From contig NZ_SRYA01000020.1 of the NCBI RefSeq assembly GCF_004793545.1, positions 1 through 64,000 on the forward strand: a stretch of 64,000 nucleotides of DNA, given 5' to 3'. A model generated the notes under the pieces. The model searched no databases. It was not told the DNA's origin and was given only the letters and a program-made list of their open reading frames with translations. Both the position numbers and the translations under genes were made by a program. This DNA is from Petralouisia muris (lineage in GTDB: Bacteria; Bacillota; Clostridia; Lachnospirales; Lachnospiraceae). Positions within the stretch are counted from its first letter, which is position 1. Each line of letters starts with the position of its first letter. Shown here in pieces: positions 45,318-53,828 of the stretch.

Positions 45318-47837
45318 CTATCTTTCCATATACCTTCTTCTGTAATATTCCATTGTCCGATATTCTAAAATATCCTTCATATGGCATCGCAGTTTATCAT
45401 CTTCCACCCAGTCTTTTAATTCCTCCCGGATAGCCAGTGCATACCCTTCTTTTTCAATAAAAAATCCTTTCCCGGATGCTTTCAGAAACTTAACAGGCAT
45501 GGTTTTGGCTTTGCTCAAATGCTGCTTATCTGTCATATTCCGAAATTCTTCCAAAGAAATGCCCGGAGAGAAGTCCTTCCAGTTCGTTCCTGAATAAAAG
45601 AACTCTTTCCAACTTTCCAACACTTCTTTATCTGTAACCTGCAGCCGGAGATTTCCATGATTATAAAAACTGTACAATACCGGCATTTTATAAACTTTCT
45701 GCATATCTGTCGTCTCCATCAGGGCAATAAATTCCCTGCAGATCCCGGAATAAAGATTCTCCTCTTCAGGCGAAAGTTCCTGCAAATCGTGCAGAAAATC
45801 CAGATATCTGCGGAAGGGATTTTCTTTCGCATGTTTCATACAGTACTGGTAAATATCATCTTCCATATAAGTAAACAATTCCATTCTGGAGGGAGTTTTT
45901 CCATTCAGCAGATCTTTCACACGATAGTATTCCTGTACAATCCGTTCCTTCACAGACAAGGTCTTCTTCTCCAACTCCTGAAACAGATCAATCAGGCGCA
46001 TGTCAAAATCTACAATACAGTCATCCGGATACTCCATATCATGACAGCCGGAAAGGCTTTTTCCCTCCAATGACTGTTCTCCGCTCAGCAACAGAGGAGC
46101 CTTTCCTGCTTTCTGATAATTTCCAATAAAATCAAGGACATTCAGATATTTCTTTCCTTTCCAGGTACGAAGTCCCCTGCCCAACTGCTGCAAAAATACA
46201 ACGGGGGATTCCGTAGGCCGCAAAAACATTACCATATCCAAAGAGGCGATATCCAATCCTTCATTGAACATGTCCACAGAAAAAATTACTTTAATTTCCT
46301 GATTTTTCAAACGGCTGATCGCCGCATCCCTGTCCTGTGAAAATTCACCGTTAGCATTGCTGTATACTGCCGCAGACGGAATTTTTCTTTTGCAGAATTC
46401 TCTTGCCATATCTTCCGCATGCTGTCTGGAACAGCAGAAACCCAAAGCCCGTCTGGAAGGATATTTCCGGTAATATTTATAAATCAAATCATATCTGTTA
46501 AAATTATTCTTATAAATTTCTGTCAGCTCCCGCTCATCGTAACGTCCCTTTACCAGATGCAGGCCGGAATAATCTGTCTCATCAAAAATTCCATAATAAT
46601 GAAAAGGAACGAGAATTCCTTTATTGATTGCTTCCTTCAGGGAAATTTCATAGGGCACCTGGTAATCACAGATTTCATAAATATCTTTTCCGTCCATCCG
46701 CTCCGGCGTAGCTGTAAGCCCAAGCATAAACTGAGGTTTAAAATAATCTATAATCTTCCTGTACTGTTTATTGACGGCATGGTGAAATTCGTCAATCACA
46801 ATATAATTAAAATACTCTGCCGGAAAATACTCCTCCTGAAGATACTCCGCTCTTCCCAGTGTTGCAACAGAAGCAAAAATAACAGATTTACCGGTATCCT
46901 TCTGCTTTCCGTGGAAAAAGCCGTAATCCTCAGAATTTCTGACATTCTGAAAAGAAACCGCCGCCTGTTTAAGAATTTCCTCTCGGTGGGCAACAAACAG
47001 TACTCTTTGATATTTCGCAGAATCAAAAGCCGCAAGATAGCTCTTACCAACACCTGTAGCCGCCTGAACCAATCCTTTCACCGCCCCTTCCGCCCTGCTT
47101 TCCTCTAAAGCATACAGTGCTTCAATTTGTGCGCCCCTGGGCTGAAAGAAAGGTTTGACGTTACGGCCTGATTCATCATCCGTTTCCTTCTGACTGTCAT
47201 ATCTTTCCAAATCCCTGGCCACCGCCGGCTTGTGCCAATTCTTGGAATACCGCTTTAATTCCTCATGATCTATGACAATGGAATGATGATAGAATAAATC
47301 TTCAAAGGTCTGGTAAAACAACTGAAAATTCCTTTCATCACATTGATTGGTAAAACGATAATTCCATTCGATTCCCGATGTCAGCGCGCTTCTTGAAACA
47401 TTGGATGAACCGATATAGATTTCACTGAAAGATCCTTTATGAAACATATAGGCTTTGGGATGAAACGAACGGTTTTTATCATTGTAAAAGCGCAGATCCA
47501 CGCGGTCACCCAATTCTTTTTTCAATAAATACAAGGCGGAAGGCTGAGTAATTCCAAGATAATTTCCAGTCAAAATTCTCACTCTGGCCCCACTGTCCAA
47601 CGCAATCCGCAAATCATTCAAAATCATACGCACACCAGATTCCATCAGAAAAGAAACAATGATATCAATTTTTTCTGCGCCCCTAAAACTCATTCTGAGC
47701 TGATAATACAAAAATTTGTCCGGATTGCTTCCGCCGGTAATCACATCCACAGGCTGTATCTGCAAAAGCTTCGGTTCTTCCGTTCCCATCTGATCTTCCG
47801 GAACAATTATTTTTTCCTCAAAATTAGATTGAGCCAT
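45318..47837 (-). CDS. PLD-domain DEAD/DEAH-box helicase
   Basis: An 839-residue cytoplasmic protein. Residues about 30-190 are a phospholipase D-like nuclease domain with the HxK motif HPKAYMFHKG and IGSSNVSRSAL. Residues 230-600 form a superfamily 2 helicase: ATGVGKSYLAAF (Walker A), VIDEFHHA (motif II), LGLTATPER (motif III), and VDMFNEGLDIASLD with QLGRGLR (motifs V and VI). The last 230 residues are unrecognised and may be target-specific. The combination resembles nucleic acid repair or defence proteins that act on DNA ends. It overlaps a methyltransferase gene by 31 bp. Confidence 0.88.
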   Translation of the reverse strand: MAQSNFEEKIIVPEDQMGTEEPKLLQIQPVDVITGGSNPDKFLYYQLRMSFRGAEKIDIIVSFLMESGVRMILNDLRIALDSGARVRILTGNYLGITQPSALYLLKKELGDRVDLRFYNDKNRSFHPKAYMFHKGSFSEIYIGSSNVSRSALTSGIEWNYRFTNQCDERNFQLFYQTFEDLFYHHSIVIDHEELKRYSKNWHKPAVARDLERYDSQKETDDESGRNVKPFFQPRGAQIEALYALEESRAEGAVKGLVQAATGVGKSYLAAFDSAKYQRVLFVAHREEILKQAAVSFQNVRNSEDYGFFHGKQKDTGKSVIFASVATLGRAEYLQEEYFPAEYFNYIVIDEFHHAVNKQYRKIIDYFKPQFMLGLTATPERMDGKDIYEICDYQVPYEISLKEAINKGILVPFHYYGIFDETDYSGLHLVKGRYDERELTEIYKNNFNRYDLIYKYYRKYPSRRALGFCCSRQHAEDMAREFCKRKIPSAAVYSNANGEFSQDRDAAISRLKNQEIKVIFSVDMFNEGLDIASLDMVMFLRPTESPVVFLQQLGRGLRTWKGKKYLNVLDFIGNYQKAGKAPLLLSGEQSLEGKSLSGCHDMEYPDDCIVDFDMRLIDLFQELEKKTLSVKERIVQEYYRVKDLLNGKTPSRMELFTYMEDDIYQYCMKHAKENPFRRYLDFLHDLQELSPEEENLYSGICREFIALMETTDMQKVYKMPVLYSFYNHGNLRLQVTDKEVLESWKEFFYSGTNWKDFSPGISLEEFRNMTDKQHLSKAKTMPVKFLKASGKGFFIEKEGYALAIREELKDWVEDDKLRCHMKDILEYRTMEYYRRRYMER

Positions 47838-48403
47838 TTCTCATTCCCTCGCCCAGTCCTTACATCCGAAGTAATCCACTGTTTTTCCCGTTGCAAATCT
47901 TTTATATCTGTCAGAAACTCCGTAAAACTGTTTTCCGTCATATCGGTAAAATACCGGCCGTTCCGCTCTCCCTCAAAAGTTCCGTATTTAAAGGAAACGT
48001 ACAGAATTCCCTGCTTTTTCAGAGCTTTTATCATTTTTAGAAATACAGATTTTAACTCAGCAGAGGGAACATGCAAAACAGAAGCACAGGCCCAGATTCC
48101 GTCATAGCATTCCGTTTTATCTAACTCCTGAAACAATTTTTGTTTTACCTGAATCCCTGAATACTGGCTGGCAATGCTGCAGAGTTCTTTTGAACCGTCT
48201 ATTGCTTCCACCTGAAAGCCCTTTTCCAGAAAATATTTTGCATCACGTCCTGCCCCACAGCCAAAATCGAGAATATGCGCTCCTTTGGGCAATCTATCTG
48301 CAAATAAACCCTGAACGCTTCTTAAATCTGAATCGATCGTTCCCGCAGCAAATTCCCTTGCATTTTTATTATAATATTCTATGGTTTTGTCTGTATTGGT
48401 CAC
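47807..48403 (-). CDS. Class I SAM-dependent methyltransferase
   Basis: A 198-residue methyltransferase. The SAM motif is ILDFGCGAGRDAKYF, with VEAIDGS after it (the acidic ribose-binding residue) and GIWACASVLHVP in motif III. The substrate is unknown; the fold is that of small-molecule or lipid-type methyltransferases rather than a DNA methyltransferase (no NPPY or DPPY motif). It is upstream of, and overlaps, the helicase gene, so they are translated together. Confidence 0.88.
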   Translation of the reverse strand: MTNTDKTIEYYNKNAREFAAGTIDSDLRSVQGLFADRLPKGAHILDFGCGAGRDAKYFLEKGFQVEAIDGSKELCSIASQYSGIQVKQKLFQELDKTECYDGIWACASVLHVPSAELKSVFLKMIKALKKQGILYVSFKYGTFEGERNGRYFTDMTENSFTEFLTDIKDLQREKQWITSDVRTGRGNEKWLNLILRKK

Positions 48404-48457
48404 CCGAATCCCCTATCTCACTTTAAATTTCTATTTTCCTCAGAAATAACTTCAAAT

Positions 48458-49681
48458 TTACGCTTGATCCACAGCCCGTTCCACAATCCCCTTAATCACT
48501 TTCACCACAGCCTTCATTCCTTCCACTGTCACATGCTCCTTAGGCCCGTGGAAGGCATATCCTCCCGTTCCCAGGTTCGGGCAGGGAAGTCCCATAAAAC
48601 TCAGCCTGCCGCCGTCTGTGCCGCCCCGGATAGGAAGGGAAGCCGGTTCCATTCCGGCTGCTTTGATGGCTTCTTTTGCTTTTTCCACCACAAAGAAATG
48701 CTTTTCCATCACCTCAAGCATATTCCGGTAACTCTCTTTCAGTTCCAGTGTCACTGTGCCTGCGCCGTATTTCTCATTCATCTTCTCTTCAATTTCGCGA
48801 AGGGTCTGCTGCCGCTTTTCAAAGATTTCGCTGTCGTGATCTCTGACAATATAGTCCAGACGGGCCTCGTTGACATCTCCGCTCATTCCCTCCAGATGAT
48901 AGAAGCCTTCCCGTCCTTCCGTATGCTCCGGTGTCTCCTGCACTGGCAGCAAGGACTGAATTTCACAGGCAATGGAAGCCGCATTGACCATGATATTTTT
49001 GGCTGAACCAGGATGGACGTTCACTCCTTTAATGATAAAACGGGCAGATGATGCGTTGAAATTCTCATAAGCCACTTCACCCTCATAGTCACCGTCCACT
49101 GTATAAGCATACTCTGCCTGAAAATAATCCAGATCAAACAAATCCGCCCCGGCTCCCACTTCTTCATCAGGAGTAAAGCCGATCCAGATATCTCCATGAG
49201 GCATCTTCTCTGTTATGATTTCCTCTGCAGCAGTAACAATGGCCGCAATTCCCGCCTTGTCATCTGCACCTAAAAGAGTTGTACCGTCTGTAGTGATCAA
49301 AGTTCTTCCTTTTAAAGAAGATAAATGGGGAAAATCGCTGACTTTTATCACATCTCCGGTTGCCGGAAGAACCACATCTTCTCCGTTATAATCTGAAATC
49401 ACCTGAGGCTTCACATCTTTTCCGGAAAAAGCTGCTGCTGTGTCCATATGGGCAATAAATCCCATGGGCTTCTTCTGTTCAAATCCTTCTGTTGCCGGAA
49501 GCAGGCCGTAAACATAACAATGTTCATCCCTCTTCACTTTTACCAGTCCCAGTTCCTTTAATTCCTTTGCCAGTTCATCTGCAAGGGCAAACTGCCGCTC
49601 TGTGCTTGGAATGGTATCTTTGCCATCCTCAGAAGCAGTCCAGTAAGAAACATATTTTAAAAATCTCTCCTGTATTTTCAT
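48458..49681 (-). CDS. pepT: Peptidase T (tripeptidase)
   Basis: Zinc aminopeptidase that removes the N-terminal residue from tripeptides in the cytoplasm. The 407-residue product has zinc-ligand motifs HMDTA near residue 80, GADDKAGIAA, and TPDEEVGAGAD with the general-base Glu. GGAGGATATT precedes the ATG at 49681; an earlier in-frame Met four codons back is not needed. The domain order matches M20-type PepT. It is alone. Confidence 0.96.
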   Translation of the reverse strand: MKIQERFLKYVSYWTASEDGKDTIPSTERQFALADELAKELKELGLVKVKRDEHCYVYGLLPATEGFEQKKPMGFIAHMDTAAAFSGKDVKPQVISDYNGEDVVLPATGDVIKVSDFPHLSSLKGRTLITTDGTTLLGADDKAGIAAIVTAAEEIITEKMPHGDIWIGFTPDEEVGAGADLFDLDYFQAEYAYTVDGDYEGEVAYENFNASSARFIIKGVNVHPGSAKNIMVNAASIACEIQSLLPVQETPEHTEGREGFYHLEGMSGDVNEARLDYIVRDHDSEIFEKRQQTLREIEEKMNEKYGAGTVTLELKESYRNMLEVMEKHFFVVEKAKEAIKAAGMEPASLPIRGGTDGGRLSFMGLPCPNLGTGGYAFHGPKEHVTVEGMKAVVKVIKGIVERAVDQA

Positions 49682-49759
49682 AATATCCTCCAATGTAAAA
49701 CCTGTTGTTTCTGAATTTCAGTTGAAATTTACGGCAATATTTCTGCCAGGGTTTCAGCA

Positions 49760-51403
49760 TCACTTCTGAATCTCCGTTACCTTCACGGGATTATCCCCTT
49801 CCAGATAGGAAATCCGAATGCTGTCTCCTGTATTGTATCTTATAATATCAAGCAAATCCGCATTAGACAAGTCAATATCGAAGATCTCTTCTTTTCCTTC
49901 CAATGAAAAATAAATATGGGAGGTTCCCTCGATATTAACCGGCATCAAACTGCCTATTTTTCCGGAAGCTGATTTGCTCTCCTCGCCGGTTCCCGCGGCA
50001 ATTCCGTTGGTTTTCAAAAGCTGAGTATAAGATTTCTCACATTCCTTAATGGAGTCACCGGTAGCCACCCACTGGTATTTCTGGATATTTACCATGGCAT
50101 ACATTTTCACCAGTCCTGCGCCGTCTTTCAGCGCCATAAAATACGTGGGTTCCCCGGAAATATTCAAAAGCAGCGGAAATGTTGCCTGATAGCCCAGATT
50201 CTGCACCTGTCCTTCTGCAGACGACATGGCAGATTTTTCCGTCGCGCCCTCTATTTTGTAAAAACGCGTCTCCATGGTACGCTGATTCATCAGCACAAAG
50301 CCCACATTCGACTGATCGCCGCTGACGCTGGTAACGCCGGAATACACCCACACATCATCTTCCAATGCAATATAATTATAGCCGTCTGTAGTTTCCAGAC
50401 AGTCCTTCTGTCCCAGAATACTGTTGAAAAATCCGTGCTTCAAGGTTCCGTTATAGTCATAAAGCTCCATCAAAAGCTCCGCCTGAAATACTTTATCCAC
50501 CCATTGGGGAACATCTTCAATCTTATAATCACTGCATTCTCCCGTTACTGCATTGCAGATTACAACATTTCCAATGGTCACTCCTCCAAACAGTCCGATA
50601 TTAAACTTTTTCACCGGACAAATCCAGTAAGGGGTTCCCTCTTCATCAATTTCAAAAAACAACTGCTCTGTGAAGATATAGGTAGGATACTTAAAACGGA
50701 GATGCCGGTAAATGTTCCGGTTCAGATATTCTGATTTGGAATATTTGATCCCTTCGCTTAATTTCACGCATTCAGTATCCTGGGTAGCCATATCTATCTT
50801 TATATAAGCGGGAATTCCTGATTTCTGGTTCGTCAGCCACTTGATGGGGCTGGCATAAACCAAAGGCGATACCCTTACCGGCTTATTATTTACATTAATC
50901 TGGCTGTAATCGTTGGCTACTTCAAACTGCGATACCATATCCACCATACTTCCCATTTTCCGATCTCCCAAAAGGGCTGCGGAATCTTTATCTAAAATAG
51001 GAATCGTATTGTAATCCACCTGTGAAATATCTTCAGAAAAATTCCGTTCCTCAACGGTCATCAATTGCTGATACTTCTTTGCATTGATAATCGGAGAAGA
51101 AAGAAACGTTCCAATCACCAGAATTAAAATTAATATCCCTGTTATGCCGAATCCAATTTTAGAAACCATTCCGAACTGGATGTCCATCAGCTGATGAAGT
51201 CCCCCTTTGCCCTGGCCCTTTTCTCTCCCTTTCCATGATTTCCGAAACGAAAAAAGCAGGGTCAGAACAATAGCCCCTCCAATCAGAAACCACCAGGTTC
51301 CCATGGAATGGATATTGAATGCAGGAATCGTAATATAGTAATATAGAAATGCTGCAATTGCCAAAAGAAACACAATCACTATATTTTTACCAGTTTTTTT
51401 CAT
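49760..51403 (-). CDS. Large hypothetical membrane protein
   Basis: A 547-residue protein with three membrane segments near the N-terminus (about residues 8-28, 36-53 and 82-106) and a large soluble part of about 440 residues, beta-rich, probably extracellular. The soluble part has no motif I can name. Gly/Tyr/Asn-rich stretches and repeated WVxSG-like patterns are compatible with a multi-domain surface protein. It is the only gene between pepT and tRNA-Lys, in the minus orientation. I do not assign a function. Confidence 0.7.
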   Translation of the reverse strand: MKKTGKNIVIVFLLAIAAFLYYYITIPAFNIHSMGTWWFLIGGAIVLTLLFSFRKSWKGREKGQGKGGLHQLMDIQFGMVSKIGFGITGILILILVIGTFLSSPIINAKKYQQLMTVEERNFSEDISQVDYNTIPILDKDSAALLGDRKMGSMVDMVSQFEVANDYSQINVNNKPVRVSPLVYASPIKWLTNQKSGIPAYIKIDMATQDTECVKLSEGIKYSKSEYLNRNIYRHLRFKYPTYIFTEQLFFEIDEEGTPYWICPVKKFNIGLFGGVTIGNVVICNAVTGECSDYKIEDVPQWVDKVFQAELLMELYDYNGTLKHGFFNSILGQKDCLETTDGYNYIALEDDVWVYSGVTSVSGDQSNVGFVLMNQRTMETRFYKIEGATEKSAMSSAEGQVQNLGYQATFPLLLNISGEPTYFMALKDGAGLVKMYAMVNIQKYQWVATGDSIKECEKSYTQLLKTNGIAAGTGEESKSASGKIGSLMPVNIEGTSHIYFSLEGKEEIFDIDLSNADLLDIIRYNTGDSIRISYLEGDNPVKVTEIQK

Positions 51404-51503
51404 TTTTCTTCTCCTTAATTGTATTATTTAATTAGTACAATTCTACCCTTTTCTAATTATTATGTCAAGTTAGCTAAATGTTAAAAAAAAATTAAAAAAG
51501 TTC

Positions 51504-51532
51504 TTGCAATTCTAAATTTTTTATTATATAAT
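51504..51532 (+). promoter_or_regulatory. Sigma-A promoter of tRNA-Lys
   Basis: TTGCAA at 51504-51509 and TATAAT at 51527-51532 are 17 bases apart, close to the consensus, with the tRNA starting 28 bases later. Confidence 0.88.
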
Positions 51533-51559
51533 ATATCTCGTGTTAAAGATATAACAGAC

Positions 51560-51632
51560 GCGCTTCTAGCTCAGTTGGTAGAGCACCTGACTCTTAATCA
51601 GGGTGTCCAGGGTTCGAGCCCCTGGAGGCGCA
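51560..51632 (+). tRNA. tRNA-Lys(CTT)
   Basis: 73 bases fold into a cloverleaf. Acceptor stem GCGCTTC with GAGGCGC, D arm AGCTCAGTTGGTAGAGC, anticodon stem CCTGA/TCAGG enclosing CTCTTAA, so the anticodon is CTT (codon AAG). T arm CCAGGGTTCGAGCCCCTGG is standard. CCA is not encoded. It stands at the left border of an accessory segment. Confidence 0.96.
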
Positions 51633-51639
51633 CTGAAAG

Positions 51640-51683
51640 CACTGTTTTTGATGACTGTGAGCATCGGGGACGGTGTTTTTTTT
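51640..51683 (+). terminator. Terminator of tRNA-Lys
   Basis: CACTGTTTTTGATG at 51640-51653 pairs with CATCGGGGACGGTG at 51662-51675 over all 14 positions, including five G-T pairs, and TTTTTTTT follows at 51676-51683. Confidence 0.88.
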
Positions 51684-51783
51684 GTGACTTTTTCAGGTAA
51701 ATGGGTAATCTGTATAAGCGTAAACTTTGTAAAGATAAATTTTTATATGCTTAAAATTTTAACGCTACCGGGTTCTTTTCCAG

Positions 51784-51811
51784 TATAAACGAAAAGAAGA
51801 ATCCCTCAACT
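51784..51811. repeat. Direct repeat flanking the accessory segment, copy 1
   Basis: 28 bases, TATAAACGAAAAGAAG and AATCCCTCAACT, match 53592-53619 at 26 of 28 positions. The repeat includes the left arm of a hairpin (51799-51810 with 51826-51837). Weaker similarity extends about 20 bases to the left. Confidence 0.85.
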
Positions 51812-51924
51812 ATGGTCGCGTCACGGTTAAGGGATTCGTTCTTTGATTCCATGCTTTACTCATATCTTTTGCCTAGTGGCATTATAGCATATGCAGATAA
51901 TTACTTCAATATACTATATACTTT

Positions 51925-52065
51925 TTATAAATTTTCTTGAATGTATTGGGCGCGAATCTGGCCGCAAGCCGCTTCTTCTGATTTTCTTTGAAATTGTTGA
52001 TTAGGTGCTTTAAAATATCGATTATTTTTGGCACAGTCTGCCCCTTTTCTTTTTTTCTTCGTCAT
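51925..52065 (-). CDS. Possible small ORF (46 codons), doubtful
   Basis: ATG at 52065 to TAA at 51925 encodes a basic 46-residue peptide (MTKKKRKGADCAKNNRYFK at the start). There is no ribosome binding site and no family I recognise. It may be a gene remnant. It is reported only because nothing else occupies this region. Confidence 0.2.
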   Translation of the reverse strand: MTKKKRKGADCAKNNRYFKAPNQQFQRKSEEAACGQIRAQYIQENL

Positions 52066-52218
52066 ACACTATCATTAAAAAGAAAAATTGTGGAACAAAG
52101 TTAAACGATAGTAAAAAATAATTCCTGTTGTTTAACTCACATTCAATTGTTTTTTGAATCCCTATCAGCTATACTATCCATAGAATCAATCCAGAAATAG
52201 TGAAGGAGATAGTGAAAC

Positions 52219-53262
52219 ATGGCAATAGGAGATGTCATCAAAAAATATAGGAAAAATAAAGGAATGACGCAGGAGGAAATGGCTGCTCGTCTCGGCATAA
52301 CTACCCCTGCTGTCAATAAATGGGAAAGAGGTAATACGCTGCCGGATATCACTTTGCTTGCACCTATTGCACGGCTGCTTGATATAACCACAGACGAACT
52401 TTTATCCTTTAAGGATGAATTAACAGATGAGGAAATTAACCAATATCTATCAATTGTTCAAAAAGACTTGGAGGATAAGAGCTTCCATAAAGTATTTATT
52501 TCTGTAAAAGAAAAAATTCAAGAATATCCAAATTGTGAAAAACTAATTTGGCAGGCAGCAGTCATCCTTAATGCGAACCGGATAACAACAAAACTTCCAG
52601 ATAAAGAGAATTACGATGATACAATATTCGGATGGTTCGAGAGGTGTTTACTCTCGAAAAACGAACAAATTCGAAACCAAGCGGCAGATTCACTGTTCCA
52701 AGCGTATTTTCAGCAAGAAGATTATGAAAAGGCAAATCAATATTTGGATTATTTCTCTCTGGAAAACCCTGAACGCAAACGCAAGAAAGCGCTTGTGAAC
52801 AGTAAAACAGGAAAACAAGCGGAAGCCTATCGCGCATACGAAGAATTGATTTTTACTGGTTATCAGCACATTCAAATGACATTAAATAATTTGCGTACCC
52901 TTTATATGGAAGATGACAATCATGAGATGGCAAAAAAACTTGTTGATGTTTCTTCTTCTGCCGCGTTCACGTTTGAAATGGGAAAATATAATGAGGTTTG
53001 TTTCGGATTGGAGATTGCCGCATGGGAAAAGGATGCTGCATGGACCGCACAGCTTATGCAGGATATTTTGGATGGTATTGAGACAATTGGTGATTTTGCA
53101 AATTCCAAACTTTATCAACATATGGATCTAAAAACTGTTAGCTCTGAATTCTCAGTTGGCTTAAAACAAAAACTGTTGGAATCTTTCACAGATGAACCGT
53201 TTTGTTATATGCAGGGAAATGAATACTGGGAAAAATTGAAAAGCGGCATTTACAGCAGTTAA
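52219..53262 (+). CDS. XRE-family transcriptional regulator with helical C-terminal region
   Basis: A 347-residue protein. The N-terminal HTH is clear: GDVIKKYRKNKGMTQEEMAARLG followed by VNKWERGNTLPDITLLAPIARLLDI (residues 4-60). The rest is helical, with alternating charged and hydrophobic residues, compatible with TPR-like repeats found in peptide-sensing regulators of Firmicutes. GAAGGAG lies about 11 bases before the ATG. Codon use is noticeably AT-richer than neighbouring genes, consistent with transfer. Remnants of further sequence lie downstream. Confidence 0.88.
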   Translation: MAIGDVIKKYRKNKGMTQEEMAARLGITTPAVNKWERGNTLPDITLLAPIARLLDITTDELLSFKDELTDEEINQYLSIVQKDLEDKSFHKVFISVKEKIQEYPNCEKLIWQAAVILNANRITTKLPDKENYDDTIFGWFERCLLSKNEQIRNQAADSLFQAYFQQEDYEKANQYLDYFSLENPERKRKKALVNSKTGKQAEAYRAYEELIFTGYQHIQMTLNNLRTLYMEDDNHEMAKKLVDVSSSAAFTFEMGKYNEVCFGLEIAAWEKDAAWTAQLMQDILDGIETIGDFANSKLYQHMDLKTVSSEFSVGLKQKLLESFTDEPFCYMQGNEYWEKLKSGIYSS

Positions 53263-53591
53263 ACCAGATCTTTGATATTATATGTACAGATTCATTACCG
53301 GCAGACATACTCGGGGATTTTGAGCGCTGTCAGATTACGAAAAAAATTATGGATATGGCAATGAAAATGCCATTTTAAACCCTTGTCCATCATTCTATCG
53401 CGGGGAGGAAGTATCCGAAGATGTAATTGATTCTGCTTACTTTGTCGGCTGCCATTTTAAGAAATATTTATTAGAGGTACAGCAGGCAATTATGATTTAT
53501 TGCTTAACGAACGAAAGGGTACGTCATATGGGAAACTAAATGTTGAAGTACAGAAACATTACAGTAAAGAACCTGCTGGATTCTTCACCAT
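53263..53591 (+). pseudogene. Remnant of an unrecognised gene downstream of the XRE regulator
   Basis: Frame-shifting translation gives protein-like segments: CTDSLPADILGDFERCQ and TKKIMDMAMKM; then ILNPCPSFYRGEEVSED and IDSAYFVGCHFKKYL; then NYDLLLNERKGTSYGK and LNVEVQKHYSKEPAGF ending at a stop before 53592. At least two frame changes separate them. I do not recognise the family. The last codons are reflected in the repeat copy. Confidence 0.55.
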
Positions 53592-53619
53592 TATAAACTA
53601 AAAGAACAATCCCTCAACT
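53592..53619. repeat. Direct repeat flanking the accessory segment, copy 2
   Basis: Matches copy 1 at 51784-51811 at 26 of 28 bases. Here it abuts the hairpin 53610-53640 (CCTCAACTGC with GCAGTTGAGG), which may terminate transcription from both sides. Confidence 0.85.
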
Positions 53620-53652
53620 GCACTGTACCGCAGTTGAGGAATTCGCCCTCTG

Positions 53653-53784
53653 TCACTTATTCTCATTCAATATTTTTTTAACTTCTTTCAGGGATTTTTC
53701 CATATTGCTTACTTTTTTCCCAAGGGAAGGCTTCTTATAGATGGCCTCAGCCATTTTCTGTCTGAAATCTTTTTTATGTTTCAC
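53653..53784 (-). CDS. Possible 43-residue protein
   Basis: Minus-strand frame from GTG at 53784 to TGA at 53653. The peptide is basic and helical (KKDFRQKMAEAIYKKPSLGK, then NMEKSLKEVKKILNENK), with a residue composition like a real coiled-coil protein. No family is recognised and the start codon has no clear site, so this could also be the tail of a longer lost gene. Confidence 0.35.
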   Translation of the reverse strand: MKHKKDFRQKMAEAIYKKPSLGKKVSNMEKSLKEVKKILNENK

Positions 53785-53828
53785 AATTGGGTTCTCTTTT
53801 TTGATTATTATATGCCGGATCTTTTATT

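Larger units (their letters stand above)
51684..52218. other. Gene-poor segment after tRNA-Lys
   Basis: No convincing gene apart from a possible 46-codon minus-strand frame at 51925-52065. It holds repeat copy 1 with its hairpin (51784-51837). AT-rich and unlike the flanking coding DNA. Degraded sequence is likely. Confidence 0.6.

Noticed and set aside
51603-51788. Plus-strand frame overlapping tRNA-Lys
   Set aside because: It begins inside the tRNA and lacks a ribosome binding site. The C-terminal codons only reflect the repeated sequence.
51560-53640. tRNA-Lys as an integration attachment site
   Set aside because: The 3' end of the tRNA is not duplicated at the right side of the accessory segment, and no integrase gene is present.
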